Source of the DNA: a virus
Direction: 5' to 3' (one strand)
DNA: 48,870 nt
Virus record (IMG/VR): IMGVR_UViG_3300036761_001677
Location: 1-48,870 of that record
Part shown: piece after piece, positions 37,736 through 46,387 of the stretch
Position numbering within the stretch: position 1 is the first letter of the stretch
How the letters are laid out: every line of letters starts with the position of its first letter
Made by a program: the position numbers and the translations under genes
The notes under the pieces: model-generated
Told to the model about the DNA's origin: nothing
Databases searched by the model: none
Seen by the model: the letters and a program-made list of their open reading frames with translations, nothing else

Positions 37736-37801
37736 AAGTTCCGGACGATAATGGAGAAAACTAACTTGCCTTAGGACGTTCTCTCCGCTTTCGCTTACTC
37801 A

Positions 37802-37900
37802 TTAAAACCCAAGGTCGAGTTGCCCCGCCTTTTTAGGTTCAACGGCCTTCTTGAGTTCTTTCAATTTTTTATTTATTTTCGCCGCTTTCTCTTTCGTCAT
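37802..37900 (-). CDS. Lysine-rich peptide with clamp-type C-terminus (32 aa)
   Basis: A 32-codon frame from ATG 37900, directly at the predicted transcription start (leaderless). The peptide is Lys-rich and ends GQLDLGF, which resembles the beta-clamp-binding motif QL(S/D)LF. A 13-codon frame follows by TAATG. No ribosome site is well placed. It may be a real microprotein or a non-coding leader. Confidence 0.4.
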   Translation of the reverse strand: MTKEKAAKINKKLKELKKAVEPKKAGQLDLGF

Positions 37901-37905
37901 AATAT

Positions 37906-37934
37906 AGTATACACTCACCATGCTGATATGTCAA
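37906..37934 (-). promoter_or_regulatory. Sigma70-type promoter, leftward, for the replication genes
   Basis: On the minus strand TTGACA (37934-37929), 17-bp spacer, TATACT (37911-37906). The predicted start is at about 37899. Two copies of TATAGTATAC, inverted to each other, frame it: 37903-37912 (covering the -10) and 37946-37955. The same 10-mer lies at the 15.1 kb promoter. The transcript would run through the replication block. Confidence 0.75.
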
Positions 37935-37995
37935 GGGAAATATGCGTATACTATAGAAGAAAAAAATATATAATCAAATGAAAGTATTTTGCTCA

Positions 37996-40900
37996 TCACT
38001 TCATGAATCCCTGTGCCTTGAGATACTTCTGTCCCAGTTGGATGATCTCATTCGCCACCACATCGCTTAGTACCTTGCGTCTTGGATATATATCCGTGCG
38101 GATTGGTGCACTGAGCAAATGAATTATGGCTTCCTGTGGATCTCCATCCTGCATGGCCTGCCATGCCCTCATCACGCCCTCACCTTCAAGTGCGAACGGA
38201 ATGAGAGAAGTCATAGCGTTGGCCAATCCTTTTAGGCCTTCTTGTGAACCATTGAGGAAACCAAAGGCATCGTTGACCATCTGATAGTACGGCCCACCTT
38301 GGAAGAGCATCATGTTCCATGGGGCCCATTGCCGTGGGGAAAGGCCAACACTATTCACCCCTGCTGCTATAGCACCAGTTGTGATTCCCAGTTCTGCAAA
38401 GAAGGCCGCTTTCTGGCCAAAGGTCAATGAGTCCGATGAGAGCCTGTCTTTGACGAGATGGAGCATGTTAATCGGCCAGCTTGTGTACTGTCCCATTAAC
38501 CGTCCAAAGGAACCACGGAAGATGCTCGGTTGGTTGAAGGCATCGTAGAGGACCTGTGTACGATCGGAAGCCAGTTTGGATACTTGGTGCACAAACGCAT
38601 CGACTCCCTTTCCTTTGTTCAGCAAACCGAGTGCATAGTTCGTTTCAGCTTTGCCGAAAAGGTTGGCGCCAGATTCCCGTGCAAATTCGCTTGCCTTGAT
38701 CTTCCCCTGCGATAGCCGAAGAAGAGCATCCTTCGCTCGAGCCTCCATACCAAAGTAGATAATAGCACGGTTCACGTTATCCGACCAGGAGTAGGGCTTC
38801 ATGACCTTGGTAACGGCAGCCCCAAGTTTTCCAGCTCCAGCTATGTCATGTCCTGTTGTAACAGGAATATCTGTTGCGGTGAACAGCCCCAAGGATTCCG
38901 CTCTTTGTAGTGAGCCAGGCCTCAGTACTTCATCGAGACCTTTGAACCACCACTTGAGTTGAATAGTCGTGCCACCTGGTACGAGGGACTGCATAAGGTT
39001 CCTCATAATAGGATATGGGCGGCCTGCAAGCTGACCTCCAATCGTGATGGAAGCGAGCTTACTCATCATACTAAACTTTCCCTTTGTTGCTCCCTCGAGC
39101 TTCTGTCCTGTTAAGGCCTGCATTTTGTTGGAGAGTTCTTCCATCATATTGTCCGTGGCTATTCGGAAGGTTCTCTCACTTGGTCCAGCGATTCCTTCAA
39201 TGGACTCAAACATGCTTGCAATATAGTGCTCGAATGCTATGTAGTCTTTTGGAGTCTTGCCCGTTAGGTTGTACACCTTATTTATATCCCTAATTTGATC
39301 CTTTATCATAGTCGTTATCGGTCTAATATAGAGCTTTCGAGCCATCATGTGAGTATAGATTTTTAGAACGTCGTCAAGGCTATCACTGAACGCTACATCC
39401 TTCGGATCTACTTCTCGCATGAACTCGAAGAACATCTTACGGTCATTTGCTGGAATACCTTTGAAGAGCTTGTTTGCCAAATGGTTCGATACTCCTCCAC
39501 CGTACTTTGCCGTCTCCGATCTAATATGTGGGAAGTAGTGTTTTAGGAACATATTATAATCCATGCCAGAGAATGAGAACAATTCATTAAAGTAGCGACG
39601 AGCCTGTGTGCCAATAGACAAAAGCTGGTCTGCCCTCTGAGCCCCAAAGGTAGTTCCCATTTCCCGTTCAATGTCGGACTTCACTTCGTACATCACATCA
39701 TCCATCTGGATTGTGCCGAGCTCATTCGGTGTATCGAGAGCCTCGAGCCAGCGCTTCAGCATTTTGGATTCGTCCGCTGAAACTCCCTTCATGAGATTGG
39801 CACGCCATCTATCACGGGGATTGATGAATGACCTAACTGCTGAAACGGCATCGTTGAGCTGATTCCCCATAGCTGTTGGACTCAGTCCAGTATCCTGCAC
39901 AACCTTTAGCTGTGAGAATCTATCGAGCATCCATGTAGAAGGTGCCAGTTTGGTCTCTATTGCATCATATAAGCCGAACTTCTTCCTGGTCGTATATGAC
40001 TCTTCAGGGAGATCGTGCAGAGCATTCTCAATGTTTGGGTAGATCTCCTTCACAGCATCAGTTGAAAGACCGTCGATGGAGGGCCGTCCTGTTCGAGATT
40101 CATTCGAATTGAGGTACTCAACTACTGAAGAAAGATTGTCGAACTGTTTAGCTCCCGGCGCTGGATCGAGAACGTCCTGTAGAAGGTACTTACCTCTATA
40201 AACTCCAAGGTAGAAATCGTTCTGCTTGGCCTGAGCTGCGACGTACTGAAAAGGCATCCAGTTCTTGTCGACCCATTCCTGTCCCTTCGTTTTGCGAATG
40301 CGCTTCAGATAATCGTCGTATTGCTTCTTGAGCAACGGGTTGTCTGCAAAGAAGTGTCCTGAGAAATCCTTGCCAGATCCAATCCGGCCTCTCGAGAGCA
40401 GTTCAACAGCATCCTTCATAGAAGGAGAGTGCAATCTCACAAACGCTTGATTTCCTGCCTCGTCCATCATGGGTATCTGCAGTTCAACGACCTGAGTATC
40501 CATGAACTTCTTATACGATAGGCCCATTCCTTTGGCCTTCTTCTTGAGTTGGGTATCCATGCCCTTCTTGTATTTCGACTCTGCTGCGAACTGAGTTCGG
40601 ATCTGGGAACCACTTCCAACGAATAGTTTGTTGTTCACAGATGGTTCATACTTGTCGGGGGCCTCAAGGTAAACAACAGGGATGTCTTTGTGCGGTATGT
40701 TAATGTCTACCTTATAGTTCGGATCTGGTTTCTGCCCAGGGATGGAGAGTCTGGAGTTCTCTGCATTTGTCCTATCAACTATGAGATAAGAACCTTCTGG
40801 AAGTATCTGATCCAGCTTCCCCTGCAGTTCTTTGATCGTCCCAAGGTTTACCTTTGGGTTCGCATCGAAAGAAATACCCCTGGCCTTAAGAGCCGCCATC

Positions 40901-42537
40901 AGTTTGGGTCCTGACTTGTGACTCCTAAGGACTTCGAACAAGTCGTCTATTTGAGAGATAGCCTGCCGATTGGGATCGAGCCTAAAGTCCCACCCTGCAA
41001 TACCATGACTATTCATAAAGTCCGCAATGTAGTTTCGGGCACTATCAGGAATGAAGGTGACCTGTCGTGCAACGATACCAGGAGCAGTCATTACGGACTC
41101 AGAGAACTGCTTCGTCGGTGTGGTCTTGAGCCAAGACTCGATAGCCGCATTGCTCTGTGAGTCAAGCCAATAGTGTGCCTTGTCAATTCGTACTGAAGGA
41201 TCCCCATGCGTAAATGTCTGAACTACTTTGTCATCCTTGAGGATCTGTATTGTTCCAGGCTCATCCTTCACTGTGAATCCAAGGATCTCCGCCCTCATCT
41301 TTACCCCTTCGGGCGTATAGAGGTTCTTCGCAAGAATGCCATCTTTGTCCGCATTAGTCATTCCAAAAATGGCCTCCCGATATACAGGGTTCTGCTTCAT
41401 AGCCTTCTCAAGTTCAGCACCTAACGGGTTGCTCGAGCCGACAGTGAAGGGTTCCCGGAACATCGAGGAGGCCTGTTTGGGATCTATGCCCATTTCCTTG
41501 GCCGCTTTCCGAACGGTAGCGAACATTCCAAGGTAACGAGTAGCGAACTCGAATCCAACGCCCATTCCAATGTTCGCTCCGAGGTTCTCCGACCATGGGC
41601 GGCCCTGTGAGAGGTTCATTGTAATGCCCTGTGCAGCACCTGCTGCAGCACCGCCTGCGGTCTGGTAGAGTAGCGAAGGAGCTTTTGCACCGATTGCTGT
41701 CCCAGCCTTTTCGAGTAGGCCTGGGACTGTCCCCATCATTTTCTCGACGGCGCCGGCACCCTTTGCCAGCTCAAATCCTCCTGTCATGACCTTACTGATC
41801 TTCCCCCATGGGCCGACTGCAAAACCACCTGCCACACCGACCAATGAGGGAAGCGTTTTCGTGAAGAAGTCGTTCGACTCTGAAACCGTATTGTACCATT
41901 CACGGTTCTTCTCAACGTCGTCCATAATTCGTGCAATGAGGCTCGAATCTCCTGCAATGAGCCGTGCCGGCCCAGTTATTATGTCGGTTAAGCTCTCAGC
42001 GAATGAAGTGAAAAGGTTCACTCCAATAACTTTAGCTGTTTGTATTGCACGACTCGAAGCATCAAAACTTTTCTGCACCTCCTGCGGGCTATAACCTGGC
42101 AATATGCCCGTAGACATAGCCGGCCCCCTGCGCATAAGCGAGGTGTAGAACTGCTGCTGCTGATCAAAGGACATTGCCTTAAACGATGGATCGAGGACTG
42201 ACGTTTTCGCATACCATACCCCCTTGAGCTGTTGCTGCTCAGCATACGACTTTCGTGCGTAGAGAGGGTTCCTTTCAATAACGGCGAAGTTGTCTGCCCC
42301 AAGAGAATCTGGTGTGAGGATAATGTCCTCATCGGGAGTTTTTGCTGGAACACTAAACTGCATTACGCTCCGCGTAATTGCCATCTGAGCGAGTGGATCC
42401 TTTGTCACTTGTGGATAGAGCATAGGCATAGTATCTCTGATCCATGCCATCTTCGTCATGGCCTGCTGCATCGGAGTCGATAGACGGTACGAATCACTTA
42501 CAGCAATCTGGGGCCAATCAGGAAGTGTTCCAGGCAT
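37996..42537 (-). CDS. Very large internal virion (ejection) protein, 1513 aa
   Basis: The largest gene. It has long helical segments, short hydrophobic Gly/Ala-rich regions (about residues 225-320, including GVAGGFAVGPWG) that could cross or insert in membranes, and no visible enzymatic motif. The size, position behind the nozzle-like and other ejection-type genes, and its composition fit podovirus internal core proteins (analogues of T7 gp16) that form a conduit during DNA ejection. It could also carry a peptidoglycan-active domain that I do not recognise. Confidence 0.7.
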   Translation of the reverse strand: MPGTLPDWPQIAVSDSYRLSTPMQQAMTKMAWIRDTMPMLYPQVTKDPLAQMAITRSVMQFSVPAKTPDEDIILTPDSLGADNFAVIERNPLYARKSYAEQQQLKGVWYAKTSVLDPSFKAMSFDQQQQFYTSLMRRGPAMSTGILPGYSPQEVQKSFDASSRAIQTAKVIGVNLFTSFAESLTDIITGPARLIAGDSSLIARIMDDVEKNREWYNTVSESNDFFTKTLPSLVGVAGGFAVGPWGKISKVMTGGFELAKGAGAVEKMMGTVPGLLEKAGTAIGAKAPSLLYQTAGGAAAGAAQGITMNLSQGRPWSENLGANIGMGVGFEFATRYLGMFATVRKAAKEMGIDPKQASSMFREPFTVGSSNPLGAELEKAMKQNPVYREAIFGMTNADKDGILAKNLYTPEGVKMRAEILGFTVKDEPGTIQILKDDKVVQTFTHGDPSVRIDKAHYWLDSQSNAAIESWLKTTPTKQFSESVMTAPGIVARQVTFIPDSARNYIADFMNSHGIAGWDFRLDPNRQAISQIDDLFEVLRSHKSGPKLMAALKARGISFDANPKVNLGTIKELQGKLDQILPEGSYLIVDRTNAENSRLSIPGQKPDPNYKVDINIPHKDIPVVYLEAPDKYEPSVNNKLFVGSGSQIRTQFAAESKYKKGMDTQLKKKAKGMGLSYKKFMDTQVVELQIPMMDEAGNQAFVRLHSPSMKDAVELLSRGRIGSGKDFSGHFFADNPLLKKQYDDYLKRIRKTKGQEWVDKNWMPFQYVAAQAKQNDFYLGVYRGKYLLQDVLDPAPGAKQFDNLSSVVEYLNSNESRTGRPSIDGLSTDAVKEIYPNIENALHDLPEESYTTRKKFGLYDAIETKLAPSTWMLDRFSQLKVVQDTGLSPTAMGNQLNDAVSAVRSFINPRDRWRANLMKGVSADESKMLKRWLEALDTPNELGTIQMDDVMYEVKSDIEREMGTTFGAQRADQLLSIGTQARRYFNELFSFSGMDYNMFLKHYFPHIRSETAKYGGGVSNHLANKLFKGIPANDRKMFFEFMREVDPKDVAFSDSLDDVLKIYTHMMARKLYIRPITTMIKDQIRDINKVYNLTGKTPKDYIAFEHYIASMFESIEGIAGPSERTFRIATDNMMEELSNKMQALTGQKLEGATKGKFSMMSKLASITIGGQLAGRPYPIMRNLMQSLVPGGTTIQLKWWFKGLDEVLRPGSLQRAESLGLFTATDIPVTTGHDIAGAGKLGAAVTKVMKPYSWSDNVNRAIIYFGMEARAKDALLRLSQGKIKASEFARESGANLFGKAETNYALGLLNKGKGVDAFVHQVSKLASDRTQVLYDAFNQPSIFRGSFGRLMGQYTSWPINMLHLVKDRLSSDSLTFGQKAAFFAELGITTGAIAAGVNSVGLSPRQWAPWNMMLFQGGPYYQMVNDAFGFLNGSQEGLKGLANAMTSLIPFALEGEGVMRAWQAMQDGDPQEAIIHLLSAPIRTDIYPRRKVLSDVVANEIIQLGQKYLKAQGFMK

Positions 42538-42549
42538 ATAGTCCCCTTT

Positions 42550-45174
42550 TTATTCTGTGGTGCCAGAGTTTATGATCGTCGTTGGTGCCCCTGAAAGAAC
42601 TGAAGCGTCTGGCTGTGCTCCCCGTACTATGAGTTGGAAGTTCGGGTTCGCTCCAATCTCAGCCTGAGCCCTTCTAATCTCTTCGATGGTAAGATAGCTC
42701 TTTACGATTCCAAATGCTCCCTTCTTCTGGAACTCTTGTAGGAGGTCCTCTGCACTACTATATGCTTTTATAGGGTTCACAGCGAACTCATACGCGAGAG
42801 CTTTGCGGAGATAGTCACTCCGATAAATAGTGTCCTTGAACTGAGTAGCAGTTGCAACAGCTCGAGAAGCATCCACCTGGGCTTTCAGTCCCTGAACCCA
42901 TGCAGTAACGTTCTTTGTTATCTGTGCTGCTCCCTGTGCTGTACCAGCAGCCGCAGCCTTTGCGAGATAGTACTGTCCCTGCTTGTTTAGTAGGTCTATT
43001 CTTGCTTGGGTCTCCGCAAGGTCGAGAAGAGGCTTCTGCAAGGTAGCGTCCATGTACTTCCTATTCGTGACAGAGTACTTCAGAACGAAGTTATCGAGGG
43101 CTGACTTCTCCAGGTCATACTTCACCGCCGCAGCTCTTTGAGGTGCAGTGAACTGATCGTAGGCGTTCACGATCTTCTGATGAATCGTGTTCTCTTTGTT
43201 GTAATCAACTTGAGCCTTCTGTAGATCAATGGCACTCCCCTTGCCATATTGCTCCAGCATCATATTAAAGGCATCCATCTGAGGGTTCTCAGATTTCAGA
43301 GGGTTCCCTCCGAACTCCATGCCAGAAGCGACCTGTCTCAGATACTCCATGGCCTGCCCCGAGTCCATCTTCGACAGAGCATCATAGTCAATCTGAGGCA
43401 TCGCACCTTCAGGAGTCAATCTCGCTCGAGGAGTAGCCACTGATTGTGGAGCAGCTCCTCCAATCTGAGGAATCTGCTCTACGACTGGACCAGAGAATGG
43501 TACCCGTGCTGTTCCCTCTGCATGAGGAGTAGTGTTCTGCGGTCCCTCTCCTTTGTTTGGAGGAGTTCCGCCAGGGGGCTGAACAGGTGGTGTCGGGGTC
43601 ACCGTGCTCACAGGAGCAGGTGCCGGAGCTGGAGCTGTGCCTTGAGGTTGTTCCTTCTGTCCAACGAGAATCCACTCTGCTCCATTCGGCCCCTTTGCTA
43701 CGATGGGCTTCCCATCTTTCCCAACGATCGTATCGTAGCCCTTCCTCATGTTGTTGGGAAGAAGGTTCGTCCCGATGATTCTCCTATCGAGCCACACAGT
43801 ATTCTGTGGGAGGTACCCCTGATCTTTTGCTGCTTTGTAGTCGAACCACTTGGTGGATAGCCCAACGGGGTCAGACCCAGTTGCTCCCATTCTACCATTC
43901 CCCATCCAGGCCTTCATCTCTGCCATTGGACTCCATCCAGTGAGCCCCTTTGACTTCAACAGATTTGCTGTACCCCCAGGGAGCAAACCTTCGAACTTTG
44001 CAATGGATTCAGCACCAGCTTGAGCCGGATCGGCGTTCTGGATCATGTACTCGGGGCCTATAACCGCTTTGAGGTAGTCGTCGTACGTCTTGAAGTTATC
44101 GAGTGCATCTCCATAGACCCTCGCCGCCTTTGAGGTATAGAACGTATTTGGGTCAAGGTTGTTCGGGGGATGCTGAGGCACAGTTTTCTTCTGAGGTTGT
44201 GATGTCTGTGGCCTCCGAGTCTGTGCGTTGGCGTTTACGGGCCCAGGAGCAATATCGAACGCTGAGCCCGGGAGAACAGGGTTATCACTAAGGATCGGTT
44301 TCTGTCCCGCGGTTCCACCAGGATGGTACCTTGGAATTGCCCTATTTATGGCATTCAGTTTGTTGGCTCCAATTGCCCTTGCCGCGTTCTTGTTGATGAC
44401 TACCTCGCCCTTTTCGAGAATTGCAGGAACTTCACCTGCATCGAGAGTGATCATATTGCGAAGGTCATCTATTGCACCACCACCATGGAACTGTCGAATA
44501 GGAGTAGACCCCGTTTTCTGTACCTGCTTCATTAGTAGAGGGAGGAGCAGTTTCAGCATCGACGTTCGCATGGTATCGCTCGAATCTGAAGGCACAGGAT
44601 TCGGAACGTTACTCGGTCCTGGATATGTTGGATCAAGCATAGATGGATTCAGGATCGGCTGCCCACTCGGTAGGTTCCTCGATGAACCTATAGCCTTTGC
44701 GAGTTCCCCTATGAAATCAAATGAGGGGTTGTTCGATGGCCTCTGCCCACCAAAGTCAAGTCCACTAATTGGTACCTGCATTGGAGGCGCGCCCTTCCCA
44801 GAGGGTATGAATGACCCTTGTGCAAATAGTCCCTCTGAGGTTGCGTTTGGGGGGACTAACTTCCACTCAGGTCCTGGCTGCTCCTTCGATGTTCGATAGA
44901 TTGGGGTCCTCTGACCTTCCTTTCCAACACCCATAGTCCACCAGTCTTTGTCCCCTTCCCACCACTTTTTTACTTGTGCTTGCCAGGGAACTCCAGCTCT
45001 CAACTGTCCTGGATTGGCCATGTCTCTCCACTTGTTTAGATCAAGGAGATCGGCATTCTGACCAGCCCATGCCGGATCCATGAACCTTCCGACTTGAGAC
45101 TGGAGAACACTGGCGAGTGCATTCGCCAGCATCGTCATGTCTGCGCCACCACCAGATAGTTCTTGGATTGACAT
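42550..45174 (-). CDS. Large internal/tape-measure-type virion protein, 874 aa
   Basis: An 874-aa protein rich in Gly, Pro and Gln. Near residues 235-275 it has GEVPAILEKGEVVINKNAARAIG and RYHPGG, a motif seen in tape-measure-type and ejection-type proteins. The middle (about residues 485-570) is Pro/Thr/Ala-rich and disordered. The last third is helical. ATG near 45174, followed by 37996-42537. Likely an internal or ejection protein. Confidence 0.68.
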   Translation of the reverse strand: MSIQELSGGGADMTMLANALASVLQSQVGRFMDPAWAGQNADLLDLNKWRDMANPGQLRAGVPWQAQVKKWWEGDKDWWTMGVGKEGQRTPIYRTSKEQPGPEWKLVPPNATSEGLFAQGSFIPSGKGAPPMQVPISGLDFGGQRPSNNPSFDFIGELAKAIGSSRNLPSGQPILNPSMLDPTYPGPSNVPNPVPSDSSDTMRTSMLKLLLPLLMKQVQKTGSTPIRQFHGGGAIDDLRNMITLDAGEVPAILEKGEVVINKNAARAIGANKLNAINRAIPRYHPGGTAGQKPILSDNPVLPGSAFDIAPGPVNANAQTRRPQTSQPQKKTVPQHPPNNLDPNTFYTSKAARVYGDALDNFKTYDDYLKAVIGPEYMIQNADPAQAGAESIAKFEGLLPGGTANLLKSKGLTGWSPMAEMKAWMGNGRMGATGSDPVGLSTKWFDYKAAKDQGYLPQNTVWLDRRIIGTNLLPNNMRKGYDTIVGKDGKPIVAKGPNGAEWILVGQKEQPQGTAPAPAPAPVSTVTPTPPVQPPGGTPPNKGEGPQNTTPHAEGTARVPFSGPVVEQIPQIGGAAPQSVATPRARLTPEGAMPQIDYDALSKMDSGQAMEYLRQVASGMEFGGNPLKSENPQMDAFNMMLEQYGKGSAIDLQKAQVDYNKENTIHQKIVNAYDQFTAPQRAAAVKYDLEKSALDNFVLKYSVTNRKYMDATLQKPLLDLAETQARIDLLNKQGQYYLAKAAAAGTAQGAAQITKNVTAWVQGLKAQVDASRAVATATQFKDTIYRSDYLRKALAYEFAVNPIKAYSSAEDLLQEFQKKGAFGIVKSYLTIEEIRRAQAEIGANPNFQLIVRGAQPDASVLSGAPTTIINSGTTE

Positions 45175-45186
45175 TCTCTGTTCTCC

Positions 45187-45900
45187 TTAGCCTGTTGCCT
45201 GTGCGGGGCCTTTGCCAAGTCCCATAAGTATTGCTGAAATCAGTGGTCCGATTGTCTGCTCCCAAGGGCTCTTTCCTATAGCGAGCTCATCGAAGTATCT
45301 CGAGCCTTGCATTCCTGCAAGTAGCGTGCTGAGCCAATCGTTCTGTGACGATAGGTTCGCTGTCTCATATGGTGCTTTTGCCCCAAGCATAGCGAGTTCG
45401 ATAGAACTGGGCTGCGATATGTAGCTTGGGAGTCCCTCCATTCCCTGGACGGCTCCGAACTGATTCCCTGTCTTTGCAGTGGCCTTATCGAGAAGGAACC
45501 GGAGCATCGCCTCAGTTTGAGAGGTTCTCTGATCCCCAAGTCCTCTTGTGAGTGCACTAACCGCTGCTGAGCTACCAAGGGGCATCGTATTCGACACCTG
45601 AGCGGAAATGTCCCTGCGCGCATTTCCTCCAGATTCCTCAAGGGACTTTAGGTTCTGCCCAATAAGTCCCTCGTCAATCCCCCCTGTTTGGAGCATCCTC
45701 GATAGATAGTCCTGTATCGACCCCAGGTTCTTGTCTATCGAGGACTTTGAGGTCTCCGCTGCCCACTGGCTGTACGGCGTCTCCGGAACCTTGAGTTGGT
45801 TCGGTCCCTGATTCAGCATCTTCTGAATTAGGGCTGCCATGTCCGAGTATTGGTTCGGAGTGTTCCGAATCTGCGGTTGCTGAAAGATGTCCTGTCCCAT
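45187..45900 (-). CDS. Internal virion protein, 237 aa
   Basis: A 237-aa helical protein rich in Gln, Ser and Gly with an amphipathic C-terminus (SAILMGLGKGPAQATG). The start ATG has GAGG upstream and lies within the GNAT gene; 227 nt are shared in different frames. The order nozzle - (GNAT) - 237 - 874 - 1513 resembles ejection-protein clusters of podoviruses. Confidence 0.65.
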   Translation of the reverse strand: MGQDIFQQPQIRNTPNQYSDMAALIQKMLNQGPNQLKVPETPYSQWAAETSKSSIDKNLGSIQDYLSRMLQTGGIDEGLIGQNLKSLEESGGNARRDISAQVSNTMPLGSSAAVSALTRGLGDQRTSQTEAMLRFLLDKATAKTGNQFGAVQGMEGLPSYISQPSSIELAMLGAKAPYETANLSSQNDWLSTLLAGMQGSRYFDELAIGKSPWEQTIGPLISAILMGLGKGPAQATG

Positions 45901-46387
45901 TGGTCACTTCCTCTCGTGTCATACCATAGAAGTATACACCATATAGCTTAGAATTGCTATAGCTCCAATTGCGCACCAAACCTTCTTTTTTGAAGCCCAG
46001 TCGCTCAGTAAAAGCTACTGCGGCTCCTGCGAACTCTGGTAGAATGACGTTGATTTTCTGTAGATCAAAAGCATTCACCGCGAATAGGAGACAGTTCAAC
46101 GTAAATGCCTCTCTTCCACGGAGCCTTTTGTCCCAGTAGATTACATGAGCTTGTGCTGACAATCTCGGGACGATTTTGGTAAGGTATAGAATACCATTAC
46201 CATCTTCTCTCTCGAGCCACCATGTGTCAGGACTGAAGTAGAGTGACAAGAACATGTCCGGTCTCCCACGGGCATAATCATCGAACACTCCACTAATGCT
46301 GGAAATCCTGTCCCAGATTTCCCCGAGCTTCTTTGCATCTCCCGCGAGTGTGCGGGTTCCTTCGGGAACTTCCCGATCAATAGGCAT
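45674..46387 (-). CDS. GNAT-type acetyltransferase
   Basis: A 237-aa protein. Residues about 25-160 show the GNAT fold: AHVIYWDKRLRGREAF, then NVILPEFAGAAVAFTERLGFKKEGL and YGVYFYGMTREE, ending at the usual fold end. Residues 163-237 are Ser/Gly/Asp-rich and overlap 45187-45900 in another frame. Phage GNAT proteins are often modifiers of host factors or virion parts; substrate unknown. Confidence 0.75.
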   Translation of the reverse strand: MPIDREVPEGTRTLAGDAKKLGEIWDRISSISGVFDDYARGRPDMFLSLYFSPDTWWLEREDGNGILYLTKIVPRLSAQAHVIYWDKRLRGREAFTLNCLLFAVNAFDLQKINVILPEFAGAAVAFTERLGFKKEGLVRNWSYSNSKLYGVYFYGMTREEVTNGTGHLSATADSEHSEPILGHGSPNSEDAESGTEPTQGSGDAVQPVGSGDLKVLDRQEPGVDTGLSIEDAPNRGD

